A DNA stretch of 33,209 nt from an uncultured Lachnospiraceae bacterium (GTDB lineage Bacteria; Bacillota; Clostridia; Lachnospirales; Lachnospiraceae), in NCBI GenBank assembly GCA_934320895.1, contig CAKRFY010000033.1:1-33209 (forward strand), read 5' to 3'. A program made the position numbers and the translations under genes. Under the pieces are notes generated by a model. It saw only the letters and a list, made by a program, of their open reading frames with translations. It was not told the DNA's origin and did not search any database. How positions within the stretch are numbered: position 1 is the first letter of the stretch; each line of letters opens with the position of its first letter. Below are positions 8,028 to 15,282 of this stretch, piece after piece.

Positions 8028-8145
8028 AAAAAACTTTTAATAGTCGTTTTATTTGCCGGCAGAAACGGCTGTGTACTTTGGGAATACTGTTGTTTTCTAA
8101 AAATGATATTTGGAAAATTTGAAATGTGGAAGAGAGGTAACTTTT

Positions 8146-9387
8146 ATGAATTCAGGTGATACAGCGTTTATGCTGATTAGTACGGCATTTGTGTTTTTTA
8201 TGACGCCAGGGCTGGCATTTTTTTACGGGGGTCTTGTAAGAAGAAAAAATGTATGTAATACAATGATGGCATGTGTTTCTATTATGGGACTTTCAGTTGT
8301 TATGTGGGCGTTGTTTGGATATTCGCTTGCTTTTGGCGGAAATCATGGGGGAATCATAGGGGATTTTAGATGGATAGGTTTAAATCATGTAGGAATGAAG
8401 CCAGGACCATATGCGGACACGATACCGCATCTTGTGTTCTGTGCATTTCAGATGATGTTTGCAATGATAACACCTGCACTTATCACAGGTTCACTTGTTG
8501 GAAGAATGAAATTTAGAGCATTATTTATATTTGTTGCAATATGGTCTGTTATCGTATATTATCCAATGGCTCATATGGTATGGGGCGAAGGTGGATTTCT
8601 TGCTGCAATAGGTTCTGTTGATTTTGCGGGTGGAGATGTAGTTCATATAAGTTCAGGTGTCAGTGCACTTGTACTTGCGATTATTCTTGGAAGACGACGC
8701 GGTTATGAAGTTACTACATATCGTATTCACAATATACCATTTGTCGTGCTTGGAGCATCACTTCTCTGGTTTGGATGGTTTGGTTTTAATGCTGGAAGTT
8801 CACTTAAAGCAGATGGACTTGCAGCTCATGCATTTATGACATCAGGAATATCAGCAGCTTCAGCACTTCTGTCATGGATGCTTATTGATACTGTTATCAG
8901 TAAAAAGACAACACTTGTCGGTGCGTCAACAGGTCTTGTTGTTGGTCTTGTGGCAATCACACCGGGGGCAGGATTTGTACCAATCTGGGCATCATTTATT
9001 ATCGGTGCACTTGTAAGTCCGATATGTTATTTTGGAGTAGCTCTTATTAAGAAAAAACTTAAAATAGATGATGCACTCGATGCTTTTGGCTGTCACGGTA
9101 TCGGTGGTATCTGGGGAGGAATTGCAACTGGTATATTTACGCAGAAATCAATAAACAGTACTGCAAAATGGGATGGTCTTATATTTGGCGATTATCACTT
9201 GTTTGTTGCACAGATAGTTGGTATTCTTGTAACAGCGGCAGTTGCAATTGTTGGTACACTGATATGTGTTGCAATCGTGAAATTATTTACACCACTTCGT
9301 GTTAATAAGCGTGAGGAACAGCTTGGGCTTGATATTTCACAGCATGGAGAGAGTGCATATCCAAGTTTCAACGGACTTGACCAGTAG
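8146..9387 (+). CDS. amtB: AmtB, ammonium transporter
   Basis: 413-aa polytopic membrane protein that conducts ammonium/ammonia into the cell; trimer in the Amt/Mep/Rh family. Near the N-terminus FMTPGLAFFYGGLVRRKN is the family signature. The two pore histidines are visible as H143 in YPMAHMVWG and H317 in DAFGCHGIGGIWG. About 11 hydrophobic spans fit the family. The ATG at 8146 is chosen over the upstream in-frame TTG at 8110 because AGAGAGG at 8131-8137 is correctly spaced and the protein then starts at the first membrane segment. There is no leading signal peptide of the Proteobacterial kind, as is usual in Firmicutes. glnK follows 139 bases downstream; GlnK proteins plug AmtB when nitrogen is plentiful. 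Confidence 0.96.
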   Translation: MNSGDTAFMLISTAFVFFMTPGLAFFYGGLVRRKNVCNTMMACVSIMGLSVVMWALFGYSLAFGGNHGGIIGDFRWIGLNHVGMKPGPYADTIPHLVFCAFQMMFAMITPALITGSLVGRMKFRALFIFVAIWSVIVYYPMAHMVWGEGGFLAAIGSVDFAGGDVVHISSGVSALVLAIILGRRRGYEVTTYRIHNIPFVVLGASLLWFGWFGFNAGSSLKADGLAAHAFMTSGISAASALLSWMLIDTVISKKTTLVGASTGLVVGLVAITPGAGFVPIWASFIIGALVSPICYFGVALIKKKLKIDDALDAFGCHGIGGIWGGIATGIFTQKSINSTAKWDGLIFGDYHLFVAQIVGILVTAAVAIVGTLICVAIVKLFTPLRVNKREEQLGLDISQHGESAYPSFNGLDQ

Positions 9388-9401
9388 GAAAAAGGGGATA
9401 T

Positions 9402-9511
9402 GGTGTGAAAAATAAAATTTTTCACACCCAGGATTTGTGTCTGCGCACACTTGACACAAATCTTATGTGTGAAATATATTATATTTCACACTATGCACAA
9501 AAACGTGTGCA
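9402..9511 (+). promoter_or_regulatory. Four-hairpin structured spacer between amtB and glnK
   Basis: Four hairpins follow one another. H1 is 9402-9412 with 9418-9428 (11 bp, outer GGTGTG/CACACC). H2 is 9432-9441 with 9453-9462 (10 bp, GATTTGTGTC/GACACAAATC). H3 is 9467-9476 with 9482-9491 (10 bp, outer GTGTGAAA/TTTCACAC). H4 is 9494-9499 with 9506-9511 (TGCACA/TGTGCA), six bases before GAGG, the glnK ribosome site. H1 and H3 share GTGTGAAA arms, so they can swap partners. GCACAC in the H2 loop (9445-9450) can pair with GTGTGC in H4 (9505-9510), a possible pseudoknot. No T run follows H1-H3, so they are not standard terminators. A control or processing element is inferred. Confidence 0.6.
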
Positions 9512-9526
9512 GAAATGAGGATTTAT

Positions 9527-9883
9527 ATGATGATCAAGATAGATGCTTTTATAAGAGAAGAAAAATTTGAGGATGTAAAAGCAGCATTAAATTCAATAGG
9601 CGTAAATGGAATGACTGTTTCACAGGTTATGGGTTGTGGAATACAGAGAGGATATAAAGAGGTTGTAAGAGGTATGCAGGTCGATATGCAGATGCAGCCT
9701 AAGATTAAGTTTGAGATTGTTGTTTCATCAGAGGAATGGGAAGAAAAGACGATAGATGCTATTCAGAAAGCTGCATTTACCGGTGAGACAGGTGACGGAA
9801 AGATTTTCAGCTACGAGATAAGAACGGCACAGAAGATCAGAACAAAAGAAACGGGCTATGATGCTATTCAGGCGACAGAGTGA
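9527..9883 (+). CDS. glnK: GlnK/PII nitrogen regulatory protein
   Basis: PII-family trimer subunit of 117-118 aa that senses ATP/ADP and 2-oxoglutarate and controls AmtB. Family blocks are MIKIDAFIR at the start, GMTVSQVMGCG before the T-loop, PKIKFEIVV after it, and the B-loop TGETGDGKIFS. In E. coli GlnB numbering, the T-loop Tyr46 and Tyr51 are both Val here (KEVVRGMQV), so the classical uridylylation site is missing. AATGAGG at 9514-9520 favours the adjacent ATGs at 9527/9530 over the ATG at 9515, which lies inside that ribosome site. It follows amtB in the same direction and ends before a terminator. Its control is probably by ligands and the upstream RNA structure, not by tyrosine modification. 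Confidence 0.94.
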   Translation: MMIKIDAFIREEKFEDVKAALNSIGVNGMTVSQVMGCGIQRGYKEVVRGMQVDMQMQPKIKFEIVVSSEEWEEKTIDAIQKAAFTGETGDGKIFSYEIRTAQKIRTKETGYDAIQATE

Positions 9884-9896
9884 CTTTATCAAAAGC

Positions 9897-9928
9897 TATT
9901 TGTTTTTGAGCAAAACAAATAATTTTTA
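9897..9928 (+). terminator. Terminator after glnK
   Basis: ATTTGTTTT (9898-9906) pairs perfectly with AAAACAAAT (9912-9920) around a short loop, followed by AATTTTTAT. It closes the amtB-glnK unit. Confidence 0.72.
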
Positions 9929-9970
9929 TGGCATCACTTTGCAGTAAGTTACTTGGAAATGAGGATTAAT

Positions 9971-10612
9971 ATGGAAAAGATTCCGGAATGGAAACAGATT
10001 ACAAAAAATATTTCTTACATTACACCGACTACAGAACCTCTTTCAGCGAATGTATCCGTTGTAGAAGGTGAAAAATATCTGTGGGTTTATGATGTTGGAA
10101 GTCATAGCGAAATTCCATATATGCTTTTGCAGCTTTCAAAGGAAAAAGGCAAAGAAATTCAGATAATATTGTCGCATTTTCATCCGGATCACATTTCAAA
10201 TCTGGAATATATAGAATATGCAGGATTGTATCAGGGAAAAAATACATATAAGTATACGCATATCGGGAAAATTGTGGAGAATAAGATGCGTATAGATGAT
10301 TCATGTGTAAATCTCAATATTTTCCCAATGCCATCAAGCCATGCTAAAGGTTCACTGGCACTTATGGTAAATGATAAATATTGTCTGCTAGGTGATGCAT
10401 TATATCCGATTCATAAAGGCAATAAAACCGTTTATAATACAGGATTTTTAAAGCAGCAGATTGATATATTGAAAAATATCGCAGCTCCTTATGTTCTTAT
10501 CAGTCACAGAGAACCGTTTGTTCAGAAAAAGCAGGCTGTTATAACATGGCTTGAGAATGTATACTCCATGAGAGAAAAAAATGAGCCATGGATTGAGCTT
10601 AAAGGCCTATGA
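9971..10612 (+). CDS. Metallo-beta-lactamase-fold hydrolase
   Basis: 213-aa cytoplasmic MBL-fold protein. The metal-binding set is visible: HFHPDH (H69, H71, D73, H74), SSHAKGS (H124), LLGDALYP (D142) and LISHREP (H179). That completes a two-metal site. The substrate cannot be told from sequence; relatives include glyoxalase II-like thioesterases and many general hydrolases. The ATG at 9971 is preferred, with GAGG at 9961-9964 at normal spacing; the TTG at 9953 and ATG at 9959 lie before or in that ribosome site. Terminators on both sides suggest it is transcribed alone. No partner gene hints at its pathway. Confidence 0.88.
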   Translation: MEKIPEWKQITKNISYITPTTEPLSANVSVVEGEKYLWVYDVGSHSEIPYMLLQLSKEKGKEIQIILSHFHPDHISNLEYIEYAGLYQGKNTYKYTHIGKIVENKMRIDDSCVNLNIFPMPSSHAKGSLALMVNDKYCLLGDALYPIHKGNKTVYNTGFLKQQIDILKNIAAPYVLISHREPFVQKKQAVITWLENVYSMREKNEPWIELKGL

Positions 10613-10614
10613 TG

Positions 10615-10662
10615 GTGCGGCCGCTTTAGCGATTAAAAAATCGTGAAGCGGTCGTACTTTTT
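10615..10662 (+). terminator. GC-rich intrinsic terminator after the MBL-fold gene
   Basis: GTGCGGCCGCTT (10615-10626) pairs with AAGCGGTCGTAC (10646-10657), with an inner GCGATT/AATCGT stem, then TTTTT. It begins three bases after the stop codon and lies between converging genes. Confidence 0.88.
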
Positions 10663-10740
10663 GAATTTTTTATTTTACAAGTGTATGGTTCATTTATAGC
10701 GATTCTACAAATTAGTGTATTTTTTGATAGAGTGGTACAT

Positions 10741-11388
10741 TTAATCATTATCAGAAGCATTTTTAATATATCCGATATAGGAAATGGCTTCCTTTATATG
10801 AGTGGAGTTTGCGGCAATTCCGATATAAAGCGGTTCTGTAAAGCCCGCAGACTGAATCAGCGGAGTATCACTGAGGTTAATAGCATAGGAACTGGAACTG
10901 TCAGAAGAATAGTCGGATGTTTCTAAGAGTGAATCTGGAAGATTCATTAAATATCCTTCTGAGGTCATAGCGTCGAGAGACTCTTGATTCATAAAAATAA
11001 TATCCAGCCGTTTGGAATCCAAAGCAGCAAGAATTTTTGTGCTTGATGCATAGGCATATTCCAGATTATCGGAAGAAGGATTATTGGAAAGATAAAGTTC
11101 CTTATAAGTATAAATCTGATTTTTGGCAGTATTGTAGGAATGTGCCATCAGATAGTTATCTGTTAGTTGCCTGGTAAGAGAATCGCTGATAGTGACATTG
11201 GCAAAAGCAGTATAAAGAATAGTATCTTTGTGTTTGGCATGACGGAAACATCCCCAAATGATGATGTATAGGCATATGCAGGCAAGTAGAGCTGGGAGTT
11301 TATAGTAATCCCATAAATAGTGCAGCTTTGCCTTGCCATGAAGCTGTCGGAGAGGGGAGTTGTTGTCAGAATGTTTTTTTATATGCAT
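10741..11388 (-). CDS. Membrane-anchored extracytoplasmic protein of unknown function
   Basis: 215 aa, last gene of the lacI-yesL unit. A positively charged N-terminus leads into WDYYKLPALLACICLYIIIW (about residues 26-45), a single membrane anchor. The rest is hydrophilic and Ser/Asp-rich. The segment AALDSKRLDIIFMNQESLDAM followed by EGYLMNLPDSL resembles the ligand-binding-fold pattern of solute-binding proteins, but the domain is about half the usual size. No catalytic motif was seen. GAGGTG precedes the ATG. It starts 35 bases after yesL ends, so it is probably cotranscribed with yesL and the repressor. A sensory or accessory role for the divergent sugar transporter is a guess from position. 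Confidence 0.7.
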   Translation of the reverse strand: MHIKKHSDNNSPLRQLHGKAKLHYLWDYYKLPALLACICLYIIIWGCFRHAKHKDTILYTAFANVTISDSLTRQLTDNYLMAHSYNTAKNQIYTYKELYLSNNPSSDNLEYAYASSTKILAALDSKRLDIIFMNQESLDAMTSEGYLMNLPDSLLETSDYSSDSSSSYAINLSDTPLIQSAGFTEPLYIGIAANSTHIKEAISYIGYIKNASDND

Positions 11389-11423
11389 AGATACACCTCG
11401 CTATTATTGAAAAATTATATGGA

Positions 11424-12050
11424 CTATTCAGCGGAAATTGAGGATTCTTCAAGTTTTTTAAGAATGGGATTGATCAGCCAGCAGCAGATTAAGGCACCAA
11501 GTCCCTGACCGAATACCACAAATGGAGTAAATAGGTTAATGATAATATAGTAAATTGCAAAATATGCCAAAGCCATCAGGATTGAACAGAACAGATATCG
11601 CAGTCCAATAACAAGGGCATTGGAAAACATTGCACGGATTGTGTTATCAAATCGTGCTAACAAAGGAAAAATATTTAAAAGCACGATGCAGTAAACGATA
11701 AAAGCGACAATACACAAGGCTGTACATAGTGTCCAGAATACATTGGAGAAGCGTATATGATATAAAATATATCCATCGATTCCAAGTGCGATTCCTATGG
11801 CAAGAAGAATCAGCCATATCTGTGTTGCCTTTTTTAAATTATCCCGGAATGCAGCAAAAAACTGACGGGTAATATTGCCCTCTTCACCGCGTACTACCTT
11901 GATGGACACAGTATACAAAGCTGTACTAGAAGCACCAATCGTGAGAATCGGAAGTGAACAAAGAAGCCACAGAATATTAAGCCAGGAAGCATAAATAATC
12001 TTGTTGATGAAGAGCATGAATTTATTGTCAAAAGAAAAAATATCATTCAT
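11424..12050 (-). CDS. YesL family (DUF624) membrane protein
   Basis: 208-aa integral membrane protein with four to five hydrophobic segments. The start region (FDNKFMLFINKIIYASWLNI) and LCSLPILTIGASSTALY near residues 31-47 are typical of the YesL/DUF624 family. Family members are found beside carbohydrate ABC transporters of the LplB/YtcP/LipO type; their biochemical role is unknown. Here it lies between the LacI-family repressor (26-base gap) and the anchored 215-aa protein, across from exactly such a transporter. AGGAGG precedes the ATG at good spacing. It may be an assembly or sensing partner of the transporter, but this is inference. Confidence 0.88.
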   Translation of the reverse strand: MNDIFSFDNKFMLFINKIIYASWLNILWLLCSLPILTIGASSTALYTVSIKVVRGEEGNITRQFFAAFRDNLKKATQIWLILLAIGIALGIDGYILYHIRFSNVFWTLCTALCIVAFIVYCIVLLNIFPLLARFDNTIRAMFSNALVIGLRYLFCSILMALAYFAIYYIIINLFTPFVVFGQGLGALICCWLINPILKKLEESSISAE

Positions 12051-12076
12051 TGTAAAGACCTCCTAGTTTACTTCTG

Positions 12077-13141
12077 TTAATTGTTAGTTGACATGCGGTA
12101 TACAATATTGGTTTCAGTATAAATCGTTCGATAATTTAAATCCGGCTGTTTAATTCGTGAGAGAATCAGGTCAACAGCAGACAGACCAAGGATTTCTCCA
12201 TGTATGTGGATACTTGTAAGCGGCGGTGTAATGACTCTTGATTCTGGGGAATCATCAAAGCCGCACAACATAACATCTTTAGGAACGGAAATATCAAGAC
12301 TTCGAAATGCCTGTAACAGATCAATGGCGATAAAATCATTTGCACAGATAAAGACATCTGGAAGTGATTTTAAATTTTTTAGTTGTTCGAATAGGTAGTT
12401 TTGATAAGCAAAGGATTCATTTGAAAATTGTTCATCTGCTTTGTCTAAAATACATAATTCTTCTAAAATTGGGAGCTTATTCATATACATCCCCTCACGA
12501 AATGCCATGTAACGCTCAAAAAATGACTGACAGTGCAAGTATTCGCCAACAAAACCAATTTTGGTCAGATTACGTTTTTTCATTTCTTGAATAAAAGAGA
12601 AAATTTCATCCTGATTATTCATAAGAAGACGATCAGCAGGAAGTGGTCTGCCGCTAAGCACCGGGTGATCGACAAATAATACCGGAATATCAAGAGAGCA
12701 GATCATATATGCATAATCATAATGGAAAGTTTCAATACACATGATTGCAACAGTATTTTCTTTACGGAAAGAATTTGGAAGCAGCAGATTCTTCATCTCA
12801 TAGGAGTTTACACGATGTATAGTTGTACTATAGCCAAGTTGGGTCATTTCACGCTGGAATTTGTCAAGCATTGTTGCAGAAAAGTGTGAGTGTCCAAGTT
12901 TGGCACATGTTAGTACTGCAATCTGACCTTTTGCAGCAGGTGTATTATGTTGATTTGGAAATGTTAAATCTTCTGCATTGATATAAGTAAATTGTTTATA
13001 TCCCATTTCAATTGCTTTCTGAAGTACCCGTTGTCTTGTAGAATCTGCCAGTACCCCGGTATTATTAATTGCTTTGGAAACAGTATTTCTGGATAATCCA
13101 AGTGCATCTGCAATATCTTGAATTGTTATACGTTCTGCCAT
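12077..13141 (-). CDS. LacI family transcriptional repressor of the fructan/sucrose locus
   Basis: 354-aa repressor. The N-terminal helix-turn-helix reads ITIQDIADALGLSRNTVSKAINN, followed by a hinge. A periplasmic-binding-protein-like effector domain follows, with IGFVGEY, VFICANDFIAIDLL and VMLCGFDDSPESR typical of the family. The true start is the ATG at 13141, with AAGGAGA upstream; the frame stays open a further 54 codons but that part is hydrophobic and untranslatable as a regulator N-terminus. A near-consensus promoter lies upstream. It is divergent from the sugar operon starting at 13433, with palindromic sites between, so it most likely controls that operon and itself. Effector sugar inferred: sucrose, fructose or a fructo-oligosaccharide. 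Confidence 0.93.
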   Translation of the reverse strand: MAERITIQDIADALGLSRNTVSKAINNTGVLADSTRQRVLQKAIEMGYKQFTYINAEDLTFPNQHNTPAAKGQIAVLTCAKLGHSHFSATMLDKFQREMTQLGYSTTIHRVNSYEMKNLLLPNSFRKENTVAIMCIETFHYDYAYMICSLDIPVLFVDHPVLSGRPLPADRLLMNNQDEIFSFIQEMKKRNLTKIGFVGEYLHCQSFFERYMAFREGMYMNKLPILEELCILDKADEQFSNESFAYQNYLFEQLKNLKSLPDVFICANDFIAIDLLQAFRSLDISVPKDVMLCGFDDSPESRVITPPLTSIHIHGEILGLSAVDLILSRIKQPDLNYRTIYTETNIVYRMSTNN

Positions 13142-13204
13142 AAAGAAATCTCCTTTTTTATAATTGATATCTGATAAAATGTAAGTGTGCATTTGAATGA
13201 TTAT

Positions 13205-13233
13205 ATTATAGTTCAAAATCATGAATGTGTCAA
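13205..13233 (-). promoter_or_regulatory. Promoter for lacI-yesL unit
   Basis: On the minus strand TTGACA (13228-13233) and TATAAT (13205-13210) are both perfect consensus boxes, 17 bases apart. The start codon is 64 bases downstream. Confidence 0.85.
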
Positions 13234-13342
13234 ATGTAAAATACAATGTAAAAAATGTACAAAAAAAGAGTATGTTTTTTACAAAATAGACATAAAAAAT
13301 CATGAAAAATTAACAAAAATATGCATATGTAATAAAAAATAA

Positions 13343-13371
13343 TTGACATTTGTATAGCAAATTGTTAATAT
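13343..13371 (+). promoter_or_regulatory. Promoter of the fructan utilisation operon
   Basis: TTGACA (13343-13348) and TAATAT (13366-13371), 17 bases apart, 62 bases before the first permease. The spacer itself holds a palindrome, ATTTG-TATAG-CAAAT (13348-13362), so a repressor bound there would block the polymerase. Confidence 0.8.
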
Positions 13372-13401
13372 ATGTGTCGTAAACAAAACACATTGGTTTA
13401 C
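13348..13401. promoter_or_regulatory. Candidate LacI-family operators
   Basis: Two inverted repeats lie at the sugar promoter: ATTTG-N5-CAAAT at 13348-13362 between the -35 and -10 boxes, and GTAAAC-N11-GTTTAC at 13379-13401 just after the expected start point. Either could bind the repressor encoded divergently. A third long inverted repeat, GTAAAAAA/TTTTTTAC, lies further upstream near 13247-13283. Binding is inferred from symmetry and position only. Confidence 0.5.
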
Positions 13402-13432
13402 AAATGCACACATATGCAAGAGGAGGAGAAAA

Positions 13433-14350
13433 ATGGGAAAAAGAAAAAAATCCGGAACTGTCGGCACAATTGCATATATCAAACGGCATTGGCAGTTGTA
13501 TATATTCTTTTTATTACCGGCATTATTTCTTACATTATTATTTAAGTATGTTCCAATGGGTGGGATTCTGATCGCGTTTATGGATTACAATCCAATACGT
13601 GGAATCCTTGGAAGCGATTGGGTAGGACTTGAGCATTTTCAAAGATTTCTTTCTTCACCGGATTTTATGCGTTATCTAGTGAATACACTGAAACTGAGTG
13701 TATATGGATTGCTTTGGGGATTTCCGGTACCGATTATTTTAGCATTTCTTTTGAACCGGATTATCAGCAAGCGCAAAAAGAAAAATATCCAGTTGGTATT
13801 GTATCTGCCAAATTTTATTTCAGTCATCGTATTATGTGGTATTGTACGAATTTTCTTATCAGTAACAGGACCAGTAAATGGATTGCTGGGAACAAACATC
13901 AATTTTATGACAATGCCTTCTACATTCCGAACGATCTATATTGCAAGTGGAATATGGCAGGGTGCAGGCTGGGCGTCTATTATGTATACGGCAGCTCTAT
14001 CCAATGCAAGTCAGGAACTCAAAGAGGCTGCAATTATTGACGGGGCGAATATTTTTCAGCAGATCAAAGCAGTTGAATGGCCTGCAATCAAGGATCTTGT
14101 TTTGATTCAGCTGATCATGCAGGTTGGTAACATATTAAGTATTGGATTTGAAAAGGCCTATGCACTTCAGACTGATTTAAACCTTCCAACATCAGAAATC
14201 ATTTCAACATATGTATATAAGAAAGGTCTTTTGGATGGAGATTATGGATTCTCAACAGCGGTTGGTCTGTTTAATACGATAATCAATGTTATTTTATTGA
14301 TTGCAGCAAACAAGATTGTAGCGAAGTTGAATGATGGAAAAGGTATTTGA
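13433..14350 (+). CDS. Carbohydrate ABC transporter permease, LplB type
   Basis: 305-aa inner membrane subunit of a CUT1 sugar importer, LplB-like. The N-terminus (RHWQLYIFFLLPALFLTLLFKYVPMGGI) is the hallmark of this branch. Six membrane spans are visible. The cytoplasmic coupling loop reads EAAIIDGANIFQQIKAVEWP, the EAA motif that docks the ATPase. AGGAGGAG precedes the ATG. It starts the operon permease-permease-binding protein-GH32-fructokinase and pairs with the next gene to form the heterodimeric channel. No ATPase gene lies in the operon, so a shared MsmK/MsmX-like ATPase encoded elsewhere is expected. Confidence 0.93.
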   Translation: MGKRKKSGTVGTIAYIKRHWQLYIFFLLPALFLTLLFKYVPMGGILIAFMDYNPIRGILGSDWVGLEHFQRFLSSPDFMRYLVNTLKLSVYGLLWGFPVPIILAFLLNRIISKRKKKNIQLVLYLPNFISVIVLCGIVRIFLSVTGPVNGLLGTNINFMTMPSTFRTIYIASGIWQGAGWASIMYTAALSNASQELKEAAIIDGANIFQQIKAVEWPAIKDLVLIQLIMQVGNILSIGFEKAYALQTDLNLPTSEIISTYVYKKGLLDGDYGFSTAVGLFNTIINVILLIAANKIVAKLNDGKGI

Positions 14351-14361
14351 GGAGGTAGAAT

Positions 14362-15267
14362 ATGAAAAAGAAAAGAAAAAGTCAGTTTGCAAAATATGGC
14401 TTACAGGACAAAATTATTCTTTCGGTTGGATATACATTGATTGGATTATTTGTTTTTGCAATCATAGTTCCGATGCTTTATATCGTAGCTGCTTCCTTTA
14501 TGGATCCTGTGACGCTGCAGAATAATGGAATTACATTTGATGTTTCTAAATGGACACTTACCGCTTACGAGAGAGTTATGTCAAATGCATCGATTTGGAT
14601 TGGGTTTAAAAATGCAGTGATTTATTCTGTTGTATTTACTGTTGTGTCTGTCATTGTGACATTGCTTGCGGCATATCCAATGTCACGTCCAGATTTCAGG
14701 GGAAAAAAGTTCTTTAATGTAATTTTTGTTATTACAATGTTCTTTGGAGGAGGATTGATTCCGACTTACTTACTGATTTCAAAACTTGGACTTTTAGACA
14801 GCATGTGGGCAATTATTTTGCCAGGAGCATTCAGTGTATGGAATATGATTATTGCAAGAACCTATTATCAGGGAATTCCAGATGAGCTTCGGGAGGCTGC
14901 TCAGGTAGATGGTGCCAATGAACTTGTGTTTTTCTTTAAGATACTGCTCCCGGTCTGTGCTCCAATTATTGCAACACTGGCATTATGGCAGTTTGTCGGT
15001 ATGTGGAATAGTTACTTTGATGCAATGATATACTTGAATGATTCGGCAAAACAGCCGTTACAGCTTGTACTTCGTTCAATTCTGATACAAAATCAGCCCG
15101 AATCCGGCATGATTTCTGATATGCAGAGTACTGCACAGCGCGCACAGCTTGCAGAGCTGTTAAAATATGCAACAATTATTATATCGAGTCTTCCACTTTT
15201 AGTGATGTATCCGTTTTTTCAAAAGTATTTTGACAGCGGAATAATGGCAGGCTCGGTCAAGGGTTAA
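14362..15267 (+). CDS. Carbohydrate ABC transporter permease, YtcP type
   Basis: 301-aa second channel subunit of the CUT1 importer. It carries six spans, the FFGGGLIPTYLLISKLGLLDS segment characteristic of YtcP-like permeases, and an EAA loop (EAAQVDGANELVFFFKILLP). The gap from the first permease is 11 bases, with GGAGG in it, so translation is probably coupled. The charged start MKKKRKSQFAKYGLQDK is cytoplasmic. The binding-protein gene follows 15 bases after the stop. Confidence 0.93.
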   Translation: MKKKRKSQFAKYGLQDKIILSVGYTLIGLFVFAIIVPMLYIVAASFMDPVTLQNNGITFDVSKWTLTAYERVMSNASIWIGFKNAVIYSVVFTVVSVIVTLLAAYPMSRPDFRGKKFFNVIFVITMFFGGGLIPTYLLISKLGLLDSMWAIILPGAFSVWNMIIARTYYQGIPDELREAAQVDGANELVFFFKILLPVCAPIIATLALWQFVGMWNSYFDAMIYLNDSAKQPLQLVLRSILIQNQPESGMISDMQSTAQRAQLAELLKYATIIISSLPLLVMYPFFQKYFDSGIMAGSVKG

Positions 15268-15282
15268 ATGGAGGATTTTTAT

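Noticed and set aside
9402..9428. Hairpin H1 after amtB as an intrinsic terminator
   Set aside because: The stem is good, but CCAGG follows where a T run is needed.
13139..13303. Longer LacI-family protein starting at 13303
   Set aside because: The extra residues are hydrophobic, lie over the gene's own promoter, and the internal ATG at 13141 has a strong ribosome site directly before the helix-turn-helix.
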